Origin: Chryseobacterium mulctrae
GTDB lineage: Bacteria; Bacteroidota; Bacteroidia; Flavobacteriales; Weeksellaceae
Length of the DNA: 64,000 bases
NCBI RefSeq assembly: GCF_006175945.1
Contig: NZ_VAJL01000001.1
Location: 186,001-250,000 of the forward strand
Reading direction: 5' to 3'
In this document: positions 16,470 through 25,185 of the stretch, one piece after another
Position numbering within the stretch: the first letter of the stretch is position 1
Layout of the letters: each line of letters starts with the position of its first letter
Made by a program: the position numbers and the translations under genes
The notes under the pieces: generated by a model
What the model was told of the DNA's origin: nothing
The model's database searches: none
What the model saw: the letters and a program-made list of their open reading frames with translations, nothing else

Positions 16470-17825
16470 TTATGAATCAGAACGTTTCTTATCTATAACG
16501 TGATAAAAGTAACTAAATGGCTTACCATAGTAGGGTACATATCGATCTTCTTTTTCATTTTCAATTAATAAATTATAAATCTGTGGTAAATATGAGATAT
16601 ATCTTCCTGAAAGAACCAAAAGATTAGAATTTTTTATTAACAGCTCTTTTCTGTATTTAGATAAAACAAATTTAGTATTTAAGATTTTAGTATTTTGAAG
16701 TTCAAGTCTGATAGCTTCTGAGTCAGCATAGGATATTCCACCTATTTTGATAAAAAAATGTTTTCCGATTTTTCTTGATTCGTCAGATGTTCTTGGTTTT
16801 GCTTCCGGAATCTTTGCAAGTTTCTTTTTAAATCTAGATAAATGTTTTGACCTATAGTAGTCCAATCTCCTTAGCTGTGTTCGTAAATTGTGATTATTGC
16901 GCAGTAATGTAAATCCATTTACCCAACACATTTCATTATCAGAGAATTTATGGTTTTTCATAGTCACTCTTCCAACGGACATTCCTATGAGTTTGTTTGA
17001 AACAGACTCTAAAATCATATCGTCTGATTTTCTTTTCCCATTTTTTAATATTGATAGTGTGTGTTCTGTTAAATCTCTTATTTTACGTTTTTCTTTAATT
17101 AGTGAACTCTTTCTTACCCTTAAAGTCCCGTTATAACATATTTCGTAACCAACAAAACCAATTCGATCAAAAGAATTGTTTGAAAATTTTGACCATTTGT
17201 AGGGCGATTTACTTTTTGAATCATTCCAAAAAAAATTTTTATTTATTTCGTTAACAGGTTTAGGAGGATGAGAAATTAACTTTAGCTTTTCCAAGCCATT
17301 AAAATAAATATCAGTTTTTTCATTACAAATTTTTCTATTAGGATGAATTAAAAGCATATCATCACAGAACCTTACATAACATAGCTTTTCATCTTCATCA
17401 GCTTTCATTTCCATATCAATACTATGCAGAACAATGTTTGCAATCAGACCTGATAATGCACCACCCTGTGGAATTCCAATGCGATTTCTCTTAATATTTT
17501 TATAACAATTTAATTTAAGTAAGTCATCTTTTACCCATTCAAAACTTCCACCCTCTCTCTTTCTTTCAATCCAATAATTCTTATCATCATTAAGGGCATA
17601 TACAAATTTTTGAAAATCATAACATTGTAAGTACTTGTTGAATATTAAAATTGCCCGGTTATCAATTTTTACTTCATTGGTTTTGTTATGTATTTTTATG
17701 ACATCTCTAAATTTTTCCTTAACTATATTATGATTCACTGTGTCAAAAAATTTACTGATATCACATTCAGATACCCACAAACGTTTTCCTTTATATTTGT
17801 TTTTGTGTAAATCGTCAGCAAAAAG
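16470..17825 (-). pseudogene. Reverse transcriptase, N-terminus lost at IS3 junction
   Basis: The frame holds clear RT motifs: first catalytic Asp in SECDISKFFDTVNH, the IPQGGALSGLIANI motif, and RFCDDMLL in place of the usual Y-x-D-D. Thumb and C-terminal helical regions follow. Upstream codons still read as RT (ADDLHKNKYKGKR) until the IS edge, after which a stop appears. The N-terminal fingers are missing, and the DNA across the IS is not their continuation, so a deletion accompanied the insertion. The internal TTG at 17780 could start a 436-residue product, but it would lack essential fold. The FxDD motif is seen in some defence-type (UG/Abi) RTs; the subclass is not determined. Confidence 0.8.
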
Positions 17826-17884
17826 TAGACACTATATAGTATAAAAGTTAAGGAGTGTTTTCAAAAAAAGAATTACATTTAATT

Positions 17885-18238
17885 ATGGAAACACCTAAAA
17901 AGAAAAGTTCCGAAAAATTCATAAAAGACATCCGTAAAAATACAAGGAGGATCTTTACAGCCGAGCAGAAAATTTTAATCGTAATGGAAGGGCTTCGTGC
18001 AGAAACTTCTGTAGCGGAACTATGCCGACAGCATAATATTGCCCAATCTCAGTTTTATTCCTGGAACAAAGAATTTATGGAAGCCGGTAAAAAACGACTC
18101 AACGGCGATGTCATTAGAGAAGCCACGAGTGATGAAGTGTCGGATTTGAAGAAAGAGAATGCCCGACTGAAGGAAATGGTTGCCGATTTGGTTCTGCGCT
18201 ATGACATTGTAAAAAAAAGCTTAGACATGCTGGATTGA
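17885..18238 (+). CDS. IS3-family transposase OrfA
   Basis: ATG 17885 (METPKKKSSEKF) is preferred to 17855, which lies inside the end repeat. The 117-residue protein has a helix-turn-helix (FTAEQKILIVMEGLRAETSV, then AELCRQHNIAQSQFYSWNKE) and a leucine-zipper-like C-terminus (VSDLKKENARLKEMVADL). It binds the IS ends. It ends at TGA 18238, overlapped by the open orfB frame. An A8G run at 18211-18219 just before the end is a slippery site for making the OrfAB transposase. Confidence 0.85.
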   Translation: METPKKKSSEKFIKDIRKNTRRIFTAEQKILIVMEGLRAETSVAELCRQHNIAQSQFYSWNKEFMEAGKKRLNGDVIREATSDEVSDLKKENARLKEMVADLVLRYDIVKKSLDMLD

Positions 18239-19242
18239 CCCATAAATACAGAAAGTTTATGAGATTATCAGCAAGTGAGAAATACGAAATTATTCAAGAA
18301 GTTACTACGAGTGAAATTGGTGTAAAACGAACCTTGGAAAGCTTTGGGATTGCAAGAAGTACTTTCTATAAGTGGTATCAGAAATACCTTGAAAACGGCT
18401 ACGATGGCTTGGAAACGTCCAAAAGAACATCTAAAAGACAATGGAATAGCATTCCGGAAGAACAAAAAGATTTGGTAGTAGAAATCGCTTTGGAACATAC
18501 AGAACTTTCCTCAAGAGAACTGGCGCACAAAATTACCGATGAACAAGGTATTTTCATCTCAGAATCCAGTGTTTACAGGATTTTGAAGCAACGGGATTTA
18601 ATCCCTGCACCGAATCATTTTTTACTTTCAGCAGCAAATGAATTTAAGGATAAGACAGAATTTGTGCATCAAATGTGGCAAACAGATTTCACTTATTTTA
18701 AAGTGATTGGTTGGGGTTGGTACTATCTGAGCACTGTTTTAGACGACTACAGCAGGTATATCATCCACTGGGAACTCTGTGATTCGATGAAGGCTGAAGA
18801 TGTGAAAAGAACAGTAAATACAGCGATTGAAAAAGCAAAATTAAAGTCTAAAGCCAAACCGAAATTACTCTCAGACAATGGTTCCTGCTACATATCAAAC
18901 GAACTCAGAACCTACCTGAAAGACGATTTGAAGATGAAGCAGGTTCACGGAAAGCCGATGCATCCGCAAACCCAAGGGAAAATAGAACGATACCACAGAA
19001 CGATGAAAAATGTGGTAAAACTCAATCACTTCTATCATCCTGAAGAACTTGTGGAAGCTTTAGAAAAATTCGTAGAAAACTACAATAACAAGCGATATCA
19101 CGAATCTTTGAAAAACCTTCCTCCAGCAGATGTGTACTTCGGAAGATCTGAGCAAATTTTGGAAAAAAGAAGACAAATAAAATCGGATTCAATCCGAAAA
19201 AGAAGACAGTTGTATTTTCAACAGAAATTTATAAATTTATAA
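18235..19242 (+). CDS. IS3-family transposase OrfB (DDE catalytic part)
   Basis: This is an HTH_21/rve-type integrase core. The catalytic acids sit in WQTDFTYFKVIG, LLSDNGSCYIS and QGKIERYHRTMK, the D-D-E layout of IS3-family elements. An N-terminal helix-turn-helix (FGIARSTFYKWYQKYLENGY) precedes it. The frame is -1 to orfA and stays open back to the A8G run, so the active product is expected to be an OrfAB fusion. The TTG at 18235 and ATG at 18259 are only weak independent starts. The frame appears intact, so the copy may still be mobile. Confidence 0.9.
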   Translation: MTHKYRKFMRLSASEKYEIIQEVTTSEIGVKRTLESFGIARSTFYKWYQKYLENGYDGLETSKRTSKRQWNSIPEEQKDLVVEIALEHTELSSRELAHKITDEQGIFISESSVYRILKQRDLIPAPNHFLLSAANEFKDKTEFVHQMWQTDFTYFKVIGWGWYYLSTVLDDYSRYIIHWELCDSMKAEDVKRTVNTAIEKAKLKSKAKPKLLSDNGSCYISNELRTYLKDDLKMKQVHGKPMHPQTQGKIERYHRTMKNVVKLNHFYHPEELVEALEKFVENYNNKRYHESLKNLPPADVYFGRSEQILEKRRQIKSDSIRKRRQLYFQQKFINL

Positions 19243-19282
19243 CCCTAAATACTCCTTAAGGATTTATTCCAAAATGTCCAAG

Positions 19283-20086
19283 TTAGTTTGAAGACGTACA
19301 AATAACCAAATTAATAGTCTTTTCTAACAGCTCAATTGTGTCAGAATAAAACTCTAAGTCAAAGTCCGTTATTTGTTCAGGCGTTTTATTGGTTATAAAT
19401 ATTTCATTTTTAAGATCACTTATGAAATAATCCAAAGCTTCCCTCACTGTTTCTCGTTTCTCTTCTTTCTCAAACCACAAGTAAATATTCCAAAATGTAC
19501 CTAGAGGAGCTTCATCTACTTCGTCAGAATTCGTAAAGGGTTGCGTACTACTTTTTACGGTTGATATGTATTTTAGGAATGATTCTTTAAATTCACCAGC
19601 AAAATAGAAACTTAAATCACAATAACCTTCTGGGTGTTCTCCCATTATATTCCAAATATTGTGGTCAATATAAACACCTTCAATAACTGCATCACTATTT
19701 TTTGATAGTTTGAGATTAAGTGGTTTTAAAGAAAGATAGAAGATGTCATAAGGAAGTTTGAAAAGGTCTGGCTTTACATCACTAACATCAGTTTTGTCCA
19801 ATAAAAGTAAAAGTTCTTTGGAAAATGAAAAAATATTTCGCCCATTCTTATACCAATCACTCCAATGTGTAAAGTTTGAATATAGATATTCAAACTCGTG
19901 TATTTGTTCAATAGTAAGGGATGTTTTGTTTTTAATGAATTCGTTAACATTTGTTCCGTCATAATTGGTAACAAACCGTTTGACAAAGCTGTTATGGGTA
20001 AAATCGTTTGCAAAGTGTCTAAAATTTTGTTCTTTGTCGATTCTAAATGGAAAATGATATAGTAATTCCTGTTCTTTCATTGTCAT
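19283..20086 (-). CDS. Hypothetical protein, 267 aa, ending at the IS edge
   Basis: This is a soluble acidic protein of unknown family, with aromatic-rich segments (HWSDWYKNGRNIFSFSKELL) and an acidic C-terminus. Its stop (19283-19285) lies only 2 bp from the IS3 end, so the natural C-terminus may have been cut and a chance stop used. The DNA does not continue the reverse transcriptase on the other side of the IS. No signal peptide or membrane span. Likely island cargo. Confidence 0.55.
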   Translation of the reverse strand: MTMKEQELLYHFPFRIDKEQNFRHFANDFTHNSFVKRFVTNYDGTNVNEFIKNKTSLTIEQIHEFEYLYSNFTHWSDWYKNGRNIFSFSKELLLLLDKTDVSDVKPDLFKLPYDIFYLSLKPLNLKLSKNSDAVIEGVYIDHNIWNIMGEHPEGYCDLSFYFAGEFKESFLKYISTVKSSTQPFTNSDEVDEAPLGTFWNIYLWFEKEEKRETVREALDYFISDLKNEIFITNKTPEQITDFDLEFYSDTIELLEKTINLVICTSSN

Positions 20087-20443
20087 TCAAACTTGTCAGA
20101 ATTTTTGCTATACAATAATAGCTAAATTGTTCACACCTGCTACTTTTAGTGCATATCAACATTCTAGATATCTATATATTTAATGTTTGCAATACTACAC
20201 AAAAAATAAATACCCAACCAAAGTTTTACGTTTGCTAGTGCTCTTTTAAGATTGATTAAACTAAATAGCTTATTCATTTCTTCTTGTAAAAATAGAAAAT
20301 GTCTTTTTAAATATTGATAGAAAATAAAAAGCACTCTAATAAAATATAATTATGTATTATAATACAAGTAATCAGAATTAGCACCTATGTTAGCACCTAA
20401 AAATGAAAAACCCTATAAACATTATGTTTATAGGGTTTTTTGC
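20087..20443. other. Non-coding gap between last cargo gene and tRNA-Ser
   Basis: These 357 bp of AT-rich DNA hold a short direct repeat (AGCACCTA at about 20380 and 20392) and the tRNA terminator. This is where the island's right attachment site should lie. I see no gene. Confidence 0.5.
20406..20440 (-). terminator. Intrinsic terminator of tRNA-Ser
   Basis: A perfect 16-bp stem (AAAAACCCTATAAACA / TGTTTATAGGGTTTTT) with a 3-base loop starts 4 bp past the tRNA 3' end on the minus strand and is followed by a T-rich tract on that strand. Confidence 0.75.
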
Positions 20444-20527
20444 GGAGAGAGAGGGATTCGAACCCCCGGACCTGTTACAGTCAATAGTTTTCAAGACTAT
20501 CGCAATCGACCACTCTGCCATCTCTCC
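20444..20527 (-). tRNA. tRNA-Ser (anticodon TGA)
   Basis: This is an 84-nt gene with the acceptor stem GGAGAGA / TCTCTCC. It has the long variable arm typical of serine tRNAs, the T-arm GGTTCGAATCC, and an anticodon loop reading CTTGAAA with anticodon TGA. CCA is not encoded. The island on its 3' side ends exactly here. Confidence 0.95.
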
Positions 20528-20699
20528 TTAAACTCCGATTGTATCGTTGTTTTCAGTGGTGCAAATATAGAACGTTTTTCAATGATGTCAAAATATTTTT
20601 ACTACAAATTTTAACAAAAATTAATAATCAACTAAAAATCAGAGCAATTATTTTCTCAAACATCGATTAACACAAAGAAAAACACAGATTGAAAACAAA

Positions 20700-20726
20700 A
20701 AAACGTACCTCAAAGAAGTACGTTTT
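20700..20726 (-). terminator. Terminator downstream of trxB
   Basis: A 9-bp stem (AAAACGTAC / GTACGTTTT) with a 9-base loop lies 27 bp after the trxB stop, with a T-rich run on the minus strand. Confidence 0.7.
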
Positions 20727-20752
20727 CAGATTTATAAATTAATTTTTAATAA

Positions 20753-21694
20753 TTAATGTAATTCAGCAAGATATTTTTCTGCATCCATGGCTGCCATACA
20801 ACCGCTTCCTGCAGCTGTAATCGCTTGTCTGTAGATATGATCCTGAACATCTCCTGCAGCAAAAACTCCCGGAAGATTTGTTCTTGTAGAGCCTTTTTCA
20901 GTAGCAATATATCCATTCTCATCCAAATCGATTTGACCAGCAAAAATATCTGTATTTGGCTTGTGTCCGATGGCAATGAAAATTCCGTGAACATCTACTG
21001 TAGATTTTTCCTGAGTCTGGTTATTAATCACAACCGCTCTTTCCACAAGGTTGTTTTCACCTTCAATACCAATCAATTCATGGTGAAATTTCACTTCGAT
21101 ATTAGGGGTATTTTCTACTCTGTGGATCATCGCTTTTGACGCTCTGAACTCACCTTTTCTTACCAACATGGTTACTTTATTCACCAACTTTGCAAGATAA
21201 GTAGCCTCTTCGGCTGCGGTATCTCCTGCTCCTACAACCACAACGTCTTTTCCTCTGTAGAAAAATCCGTCACACGTTGCACATGCAGAAACTCCTCCTC
21301 CATTGTATTTTTTTTCATCATCAAGACCCAAATATTTTGCAGTAGCTCCTGTAGAAATAATCACAGATTTAGCCAAAATTTCTTTATTTCCTGCATACAA
21401 TTTATGAATACCGCCAACTTCTTTTGAAAATTCAGCTTTGGTAATCATTTCGTAATGTACTTTGGTGTCGAATCTTTCAGCTTGTTTCTGCAAATCCATC
21501 ATCATTTCAGGACCGGTAATTCCCGCAGGATATCCCGGGAAATTATCAACTTCTGTTGTTGTAGTTAATTGTCCACCTGGTTCCAAACCTGTGTATAATT
21601 CAGGTTTTAAGTCTGCTCTTGCTGCATAAATTGCCGCTGTAAAACCAGAAGGTCCAGATCCAACGATCACACAATCTAAAATATTTTCTTCCAT
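20753..21694 (-). CDS. trxB: Thioredoxin-disulfide reductase
   Basis: A 313-residue flavoenzyme that passes electrons from NADPH to thioredoxin in the cytosol. It has the FAD-binding GSGPSGFTAAIYAAR near residue 12, the redox pair in ACATCDGFF (about residues 136-141), the NADPH-binding VVGAGDTAAEEA near 155, and the C-terminal FAD contact GVFAAGDVQDHIYRQ. Length and motif order are typical of bacterial TrxB. It is transcribed alone with its own terminator and is the first conserved chromosomal gene beyond the tRNA-Ser island junction. Confidence 0.95.
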   Translation of the reverse strand: MEENILDCVIVGSGPSGFTAAIYAARADLKPELYTGLEPGGQLTTTTEVDNFPGYPAGITGPEMMMDLQKQAERFDTKVHYEMITKAEFSKEVGGIHKLYAGNKEILAKSVIISTGATAKYLGLDDEKKYNGGGVSACATCDGFFYRGKDVVVVGAGDTAAEEATYLAKLVNKVTMLVRKGEFRASKAMIHRVENTPNIEVKFHHELIGIEGENNLVERAVVINNQTQEKSTVDVHGIFIAIGHKPNTDIFAGQIDLDENGYIATEKGSTRTNLPGVFAAGDVQDHIYRQAITAAGSGCMAAMDAEKYLAELH

Positions 21695-21869
21695 AATTTA
21701 TTTATCAATTTCAAGGATGCTAATTTCGGAATTTTTAATGTTTTATTAAAGTAAATTTAATGATACTTGTCAATGTTTAATATGTGAATATTCAATTGTT
21801 AATAGTTGCTATTCTTTGGTTGATAGATTTTACTACCAGCAAATAAGAACTCTCAACCAGCAACAAAAA

Positions 21870-22910
21870 TTATACTTTCATCTTAATTTTATCTACATTG
21901 ATGATTTTGTAAACCAATTCTTTAATTAGTTCTGCATCATCCATATTTACGGCCCCCAAACCTTTTCCTTTCATGTCAAATTCTCTTAAAATAGAAATGA
22001 CACGGGTAGAATGTTTTAGCGGATATAATCTCGCTGCTTCTGCATAATCTTTAATAAAATAAGGATTAATACCCATTTGTGAAGCGATTACTTGCTGAGG
22101 TTGCCCAATCATCGTATTGTAAATAATTACATTAGAAAAATAATTGTACAAACTGGAAAGAAGCATTACAAAAGGATTATTCTTAGGGTTTTTCCCCATA
22201 AAATAGGCAATTCTGAACGCAGCATTGGCGTTTTTCGCTCCTAAAGCTTTCTGAAGCTCAAAAACATTGAACTCTTTGCTTATTCCGATATGGTTTTCAA
22301 CGATGGTGCCATCTAAAAGTTGACCTTCTTTTAAAATAATTTTAAGTTTTCCTAACTCATTTGAGATTCTGGAAAGGTCGTTTCCAAGATATTCTGCCAA
22401 AAGATTAGAAATATTCGGGGCTGTTTTTATCTTTAATCTGAGACACTCATCAGCGATCCATTTGGGAAGCGTATGGTCTTTTAAAGATTCGCTCAGAAAA
22501 AGAGCATTTAGCTTTGTTAAAGTTTTGGTAACCTTTTTTCGGCTGTCCAGCTTCTTATGTTTATGGGCAAAAACCAAAACTGTCGATGGAACCGGATTTT
22601 CTGCATACGCATCTAAAGCTTTGCTTTCTTCATCATTAAATTTCAAATCCTGCGCTTCTTTTACGATAATTACTTGCTTATCTCCCATCATCGGAAACTG
22701 TCGAGCCAAAGAAAGAATTTCCTGATAGGTTGTATCTTTTCCGTAAGTGACTGTTTGGTTAAAAGCTTTTTCGTCTTCCTCCAGAAAGTCGTGTTCAAGG
22801 GCTTTTACCGCAACATCAATAAAGTAAGGTTCTTCTCCGTGGAAAAAATAAATCGGTAAAACTTCTTTATTTTTAATATTTTTGAGGATTAAATCTAATT
22901 CTTTCATCAT
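21870..22910 (-). CDS. holA: DNA polymerase III subunit delta
   Basis: The 346-residue clamp-loader subunit opens the sliding clamp. The N-terminus (VLPIYFFHGEEPYFIDVAVK) and middle (FPMMGDKQVIIVKEAQDL, then NDLSRISNELGKLK) are the familiar HolA pattern, and the C-terminal domain (YNYFSNVIIYNTM and later helices) is complete. Two adjacent ATGs (22910 and 22907) could start it. The start lies only 4 bp from the start of the divergent gene at 22915, so the two promoters must lie inside each other's coding region or 5' part. Confidence 0.9.
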   Translation of the reverse strand: MMKELDLILKNIKNKEVLPIYFFHGEEPYFIDVAVKALEHDFLEEDEKAFNQTVTYGKDTTYQEILSLARQFPMMGDKQVIIVKEAQDLKFNDEESKALDAYAENPVPSTVLVFAHKHKKLDSRKKVTKTLTKLNALFLSESLKDHTLPKWIADECLRLKIKTAPNISNLLAEYLGNDLSRISNELGKLKIILKEGQLLDGTIVENHIGISKEFNVFELQKALGAKNANAAFRIAYFMGKNPKNNPFVMLLSSLYNYFSNVIIYNTMIGQPQQVIASQMGINPYFIKDYAEAARLYPLKHSTRVISILREFDMKGKGLGAVNMDDAELIKELVYKIINVDKIKMKV

Positions 22911-22914
22911 ATAA

Positions 22915-23346
22915 ATGGAACTTCCAAAACTGAACTTTCAGGAAACTTTTGATTTTAAATTCAAGAAAGACAAAGATAAGTTTTTTATTTATGACTTGGT
23001 TCGTAAAACTTACCTTTTGCTCACTCCCGAAGAGTGGGTTCGTCAGCATTGGGTTCACTATTATCTTACCGTAAAATCCTACTCTACTTCTGCTTTAATT
23101 ACAGAAAAAAAGATTGTTCTGAATGGTTTAACGAAGCGTATTGACCTTTTGATAACAGAAAAAGCGCAGCCAAAAATTTTAATTGAATGTAAAGCGCCAC
23201 AAATCAAATTGACCGAAAAAACATTTGAGCAGACTGCAAGATACAATTCTGTTATCGGTGCTTCTGAAATTATTTTAACGAACGGATTGCAGCACATTAA
23301 TGCCTATTACGAAAACGAACAATACCAGTTTTATAAGCCTGAATAA
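22915..23346 (+). CDS. Stand-alone type I restriction HsdR N-terminal-like nuclease domain
   Basis: The 143-residue protein has the PD-(D/E)xK pattern of the HsdR_N_2 family: Asp in KRIDLLITEK, then Glu and Lys in ILIECKAPQIKL, with the helix TFEQTARYNSVIG after it. No helicase, methylase or specificity gene is near, so it is not part of a restriction system. Single-domain versions next to holA are common in flavobacteria as I recall, suggesting a housekeeping role in DNA metabolism. Divergent from holA with 4 bp between starts. Confidence 0.8.
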   Translation: MELPKLNFQETFDFKFKKDKDKFFIYDLVRKTYLLLTPEEWVRQHWVHYYLTVKSYSTSALITEKKIVLNGLTKRIDLLITEKAQPKILIECKAPQIKLTEKTFEQTARYNSVIGASEIILTNGLQHINAYYENEQYQFYKPE

Positions 23347-23460
23347 TTTCAATTTAATAATCAATTATTTCTGAATGTTAAACTTTTCTAAACTTATCTG
23401 TTTTAGGGTGTTTAAGTAAAAAAGTTTTGTGATTTTTGTATGATAAATTTAAATATCAGC

Positions 23461-24075
23461 ATGGAAATTAAAAATATAGTATTCGATTTTGGAGGTGTTT
23501 TGATGGATTGGAATCCAAGATATTTTTTCAAAACCTATTTTAATGATGATGAAAAAATGGAATATTTCCTTGAAAATATTGCTCAGGATGAATGGAATAT
23601 CGAGCAAGACAGAGGAAGAAATTTAGCAGAAGGAACCGAAGTTCAGATCAAAAAATTTCCGGAATGGGAAAAAGAACTCAGAGCTTATTATGATAACTGG
23701 ACGGTAATGCTGAAAAGTGACATTCCTCAAAATGTAGAAATTCTGAGAAAACTGGGAAATACTTCCTATCAATTATACGGATTAACCAATTGGTCTGAAG
23801 AAACCTTTCCTTATGCTTTAGAAAACTATGATTTCTTTCAATTATTTGATGGAAAAATTGTGGTTTCTGGAACAGAAAAATTAATCAAACCTGACCCTAA
23901 AATCTGGAATGTTTTATTGGAAAGATACCAGTTGAAAGCCAATGAATCGGTTTTTATTGATGATAATTTCAAAAATATTGAGATGGCAAAAACTTTGGGT
24001 TTCAAGACCATTCATATTCTACCGGAAACAGATTTGAAAACTGAGCTGAATAATTTAGGCGTAAAATTCGATTAA
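23461..24075 (+). CDS. HAD-family hydrolase (phosphatase-like)
   Basis: ATG 23461 is chosen because it puts motif I directly at the N-terminus (IKNIVFDFGGVLMDWN). In this motif the second Asp position is Gly, as in the haloacid dehalogenase/YihX-like subgroup. Motif II is LYGLTNWSEETF, motif III the Lys in EKLIKPDPKIW, and motif IV FIDDNFKNIEMAK. The 204-residue length with a helical cap fits HAD subfamily IA, which removes phosphate from small sugar phosphates or nucleotides. Substrate unknown. Confidence 0.85.
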   Translation: MEIKNIVFDFGGVLMDWNPRYFFKTYFNDDEKMEYFLENIAQDEWNIEQDRGRNLAEGTEVQIKKFPEWEKELRAYYDNWTVMLKSDIPQNVEILRKLGNTSYQLYGLTNWSEETFPYALENYDFFQLFDGKIVVSGTEKLIKPDPKIWNVLLERYQLKANESVFIDDNFKNIEMAKTLGFKTIHILPETDLKTELNNLGVKFD

Positions 24076-24390
24076 TTAAAACTTTATAACATTCTGTTAA
24101 TCTTCATTCAAAGTTATTTTCATTAATTTAGATGAGGATTTTTGTTTTTCACGAAGAAACCACTCATTTTGTCATTCTGAAAGAATCTAAACGATTAAAG
24201 AGTTTTTATAATTATCATTTTTTAATTGTATTTTAGAGATTCTGTCAGGACGGCAAACTGCGTATTAATTATCTGAAAAAATTGTAAATCTGACAAATAC
24301 CTAGCCCTGATTGTAGTGAAAATCCTTTTTTGAAAAAAAAGATTGCAACGAAAAGCAGGAAAAAGCTTCAAAAAAATTAAATTACAAAAT
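24076..24390. repeat. Intergenic repeats before dienelactone hydrolase gene
   Basis: These 315 non-coding bp hold two repeat-like blocks. One is a REP-like fragment with TGTCATTCTGA and AGATTCTGTCAGGA (about 24173-24250). The other is a CTAGCCCTGATTGTAGTG...GCAACGAAAAGCAGG block (about 24300-24358), which I recognise from memory as a family dispersed between genes in Chryseobacterium and relatives. It contains a short stem around AATCCTTTTTT/AAAAAAAAGATT. Confidence 0.55.
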
Positions 24391-25134
24391 ATGATACGTT
24401 CAATATTATTATCAGCATTTCTTATGACTTCAGGAACTATTTTCAGTCAGAATTTAAAAACAGTGTCTTATCAGGATGGTTCGCAAAAGCTGAATGGTTT
24501 GGTAACCTCCCATGCCGGAAAAAAACTTCCCGGAGTTTTGATTCTTCCAGCCTGGAAAGGAATTGATGACGAAGCAAAAACTGCAGCCGCAGATTTAGAA
24601 AAACAAGGCTACATCGCATTTATTGCGGATATTTACGGAGAAGGAAATATTCCGACTGACAATGCTTCCGCTGCAAAAACTGCCGGATTTTACAAGAAAG
24701 ATTATGCAGCTTATCAGAAAAGAATTTCCTTGGCTTTAGAGCAATTAAAGAAAAACGGAGCGGTTTCAGATAAAATTGCGGTAATCGGTTATTGTTTTGG
24801 TGGAACCGGAGCTTTGGAATCTGCGAGAGGAAAATTACCCGTTGTAGGCGTTGTTTCCATTCACGGAAGTATTGGAAAAGACCAATCGAGACCGAATGAA
24901 GCTATCTCAACTAAAATCTTAGTAGAAAATCCTGCAGAAGACAAAAGTGTAACACCGGAAGATTACAATAATCTGGTTAAAGAAATGAATGACGGCAAAG
25001 CAGATTGGCAAATCATTACGTATGCGAATTCAAAACATACTTTCACTGACCCAAAATCAGCCGATTATAATCCTGTGATGGCAAAAAGAGCCTGGAATCA
25101 TACGCTCCTATTTTTGAAAGAAATTTTGAAATAA
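24391..25134 (+). CDS. Secreted dienelactone hydrolase family protein
   Basis: ATG 24391 gives a clean signal peptide (MIRSILLSAFLMTSGTIFSQ); the longer frame from 24343 runs into repeat DNA. The 247-residue alpha/beta hydrolase has a Cys nucleophile in GYCFGGTGALE (the dienelactone hydrolase version of the nucleophile elbow) and a C-terminal His in ANSKHTFTDP. The acidic member is probably the Asp/Glu before it. The substrate is unknown; most such flavobacterial proteins are not true chlorocatechol enzymes. Followed by a bidirectional terminator. Confidence 0.85.
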   Translation: MIRSILLSAFLMTSGTIFSQNLKTVSYQDGSQKLNGLVTSHAGKKLPGVLILPAWKGIDDEAKTAAADLEKQGYIAFIADIYGEGNIPTDNASAAKTAGFYKKDYAAYQKRISLALEQLKKNGAVSDKIAVIGYCFGGTGALESARGKLPVVGVVSIHGSIGKDQSRPNEAISTKILVENPAEDKSVTPEDYNNLVKEMNDGKADWQIITYANSKHTFTDPKSADYNPVMAKRAWNHTLLFLKEILK

Positions 25135-25155
25135 TTGAACTCCAATAAATTAAAA

Positions 25156-25180
25156 AACAACCTCATTTACTGAGGTTGTT
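25156..25180. terminator. Bidirectional terminator
   Basis: A perfect 10-bp stem AACAACCTCA / TGAGGTTGTT with a 5-base loop lies between two convergent genes. There are A- and T-rich flanks on both sides. Confidence 0.75.
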
Positions 25181-25185
25181 TCTGT

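Larger units (their letters stand above)
17826..19280 (+). mobile_element. IS3-family insertion sequence
   Basis: The element is about 1455 bp with imperfect terminal inverted repeats. Left TAGACACTATATAG...TTAAGGAGTGTTT and right (complement) TGGACATTTTGGAA...TTAAGGAGTATTT share the conserved TTAAGGAGT at 17848 and 19251. It carries orfA and orfB with a -1 frameshift site. No target duplication is visible, in line with an accompanying deletion. Confidence 0.8.
1..20443. mobile_element. Mobilizable genomic island abutting tRNA-Ser (left end outside window)
   Basis: Everything left of the tRNA-Ser gene is accessory: mobilization and replication genes, single-gene cargo, a toxin/immunity pair, a reverse transcriptase and an IS. 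The conserved chromosome starts at the tRNA. The tRNA is read on the minus strand, so the island lies at its 3' end, the usual target of tyrosine recombinases. No integrase or second att copy lies in the window, so the left limit is unknown. It could also be several elements stacked at one tRNA hotspot; that reading is inference. Confidence 0.65.

Noticed and set aside
16470..17780. Intact group II intron RT
   Set aside because: No intron RNA domains seen near it, and the N-terminus is missing, so neither an intron nor a functional RT is claimed.
20387..20614. Open frame across tRNA-Ser
   Set aside because: It is the antisense reading of the tRNA and its terminator; no protein-like features.
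22915..23346. Type I restriction system
   Set aside because: Only an HsdR-N-like domain is present; no helicase, methylase or specificity gene nearby.
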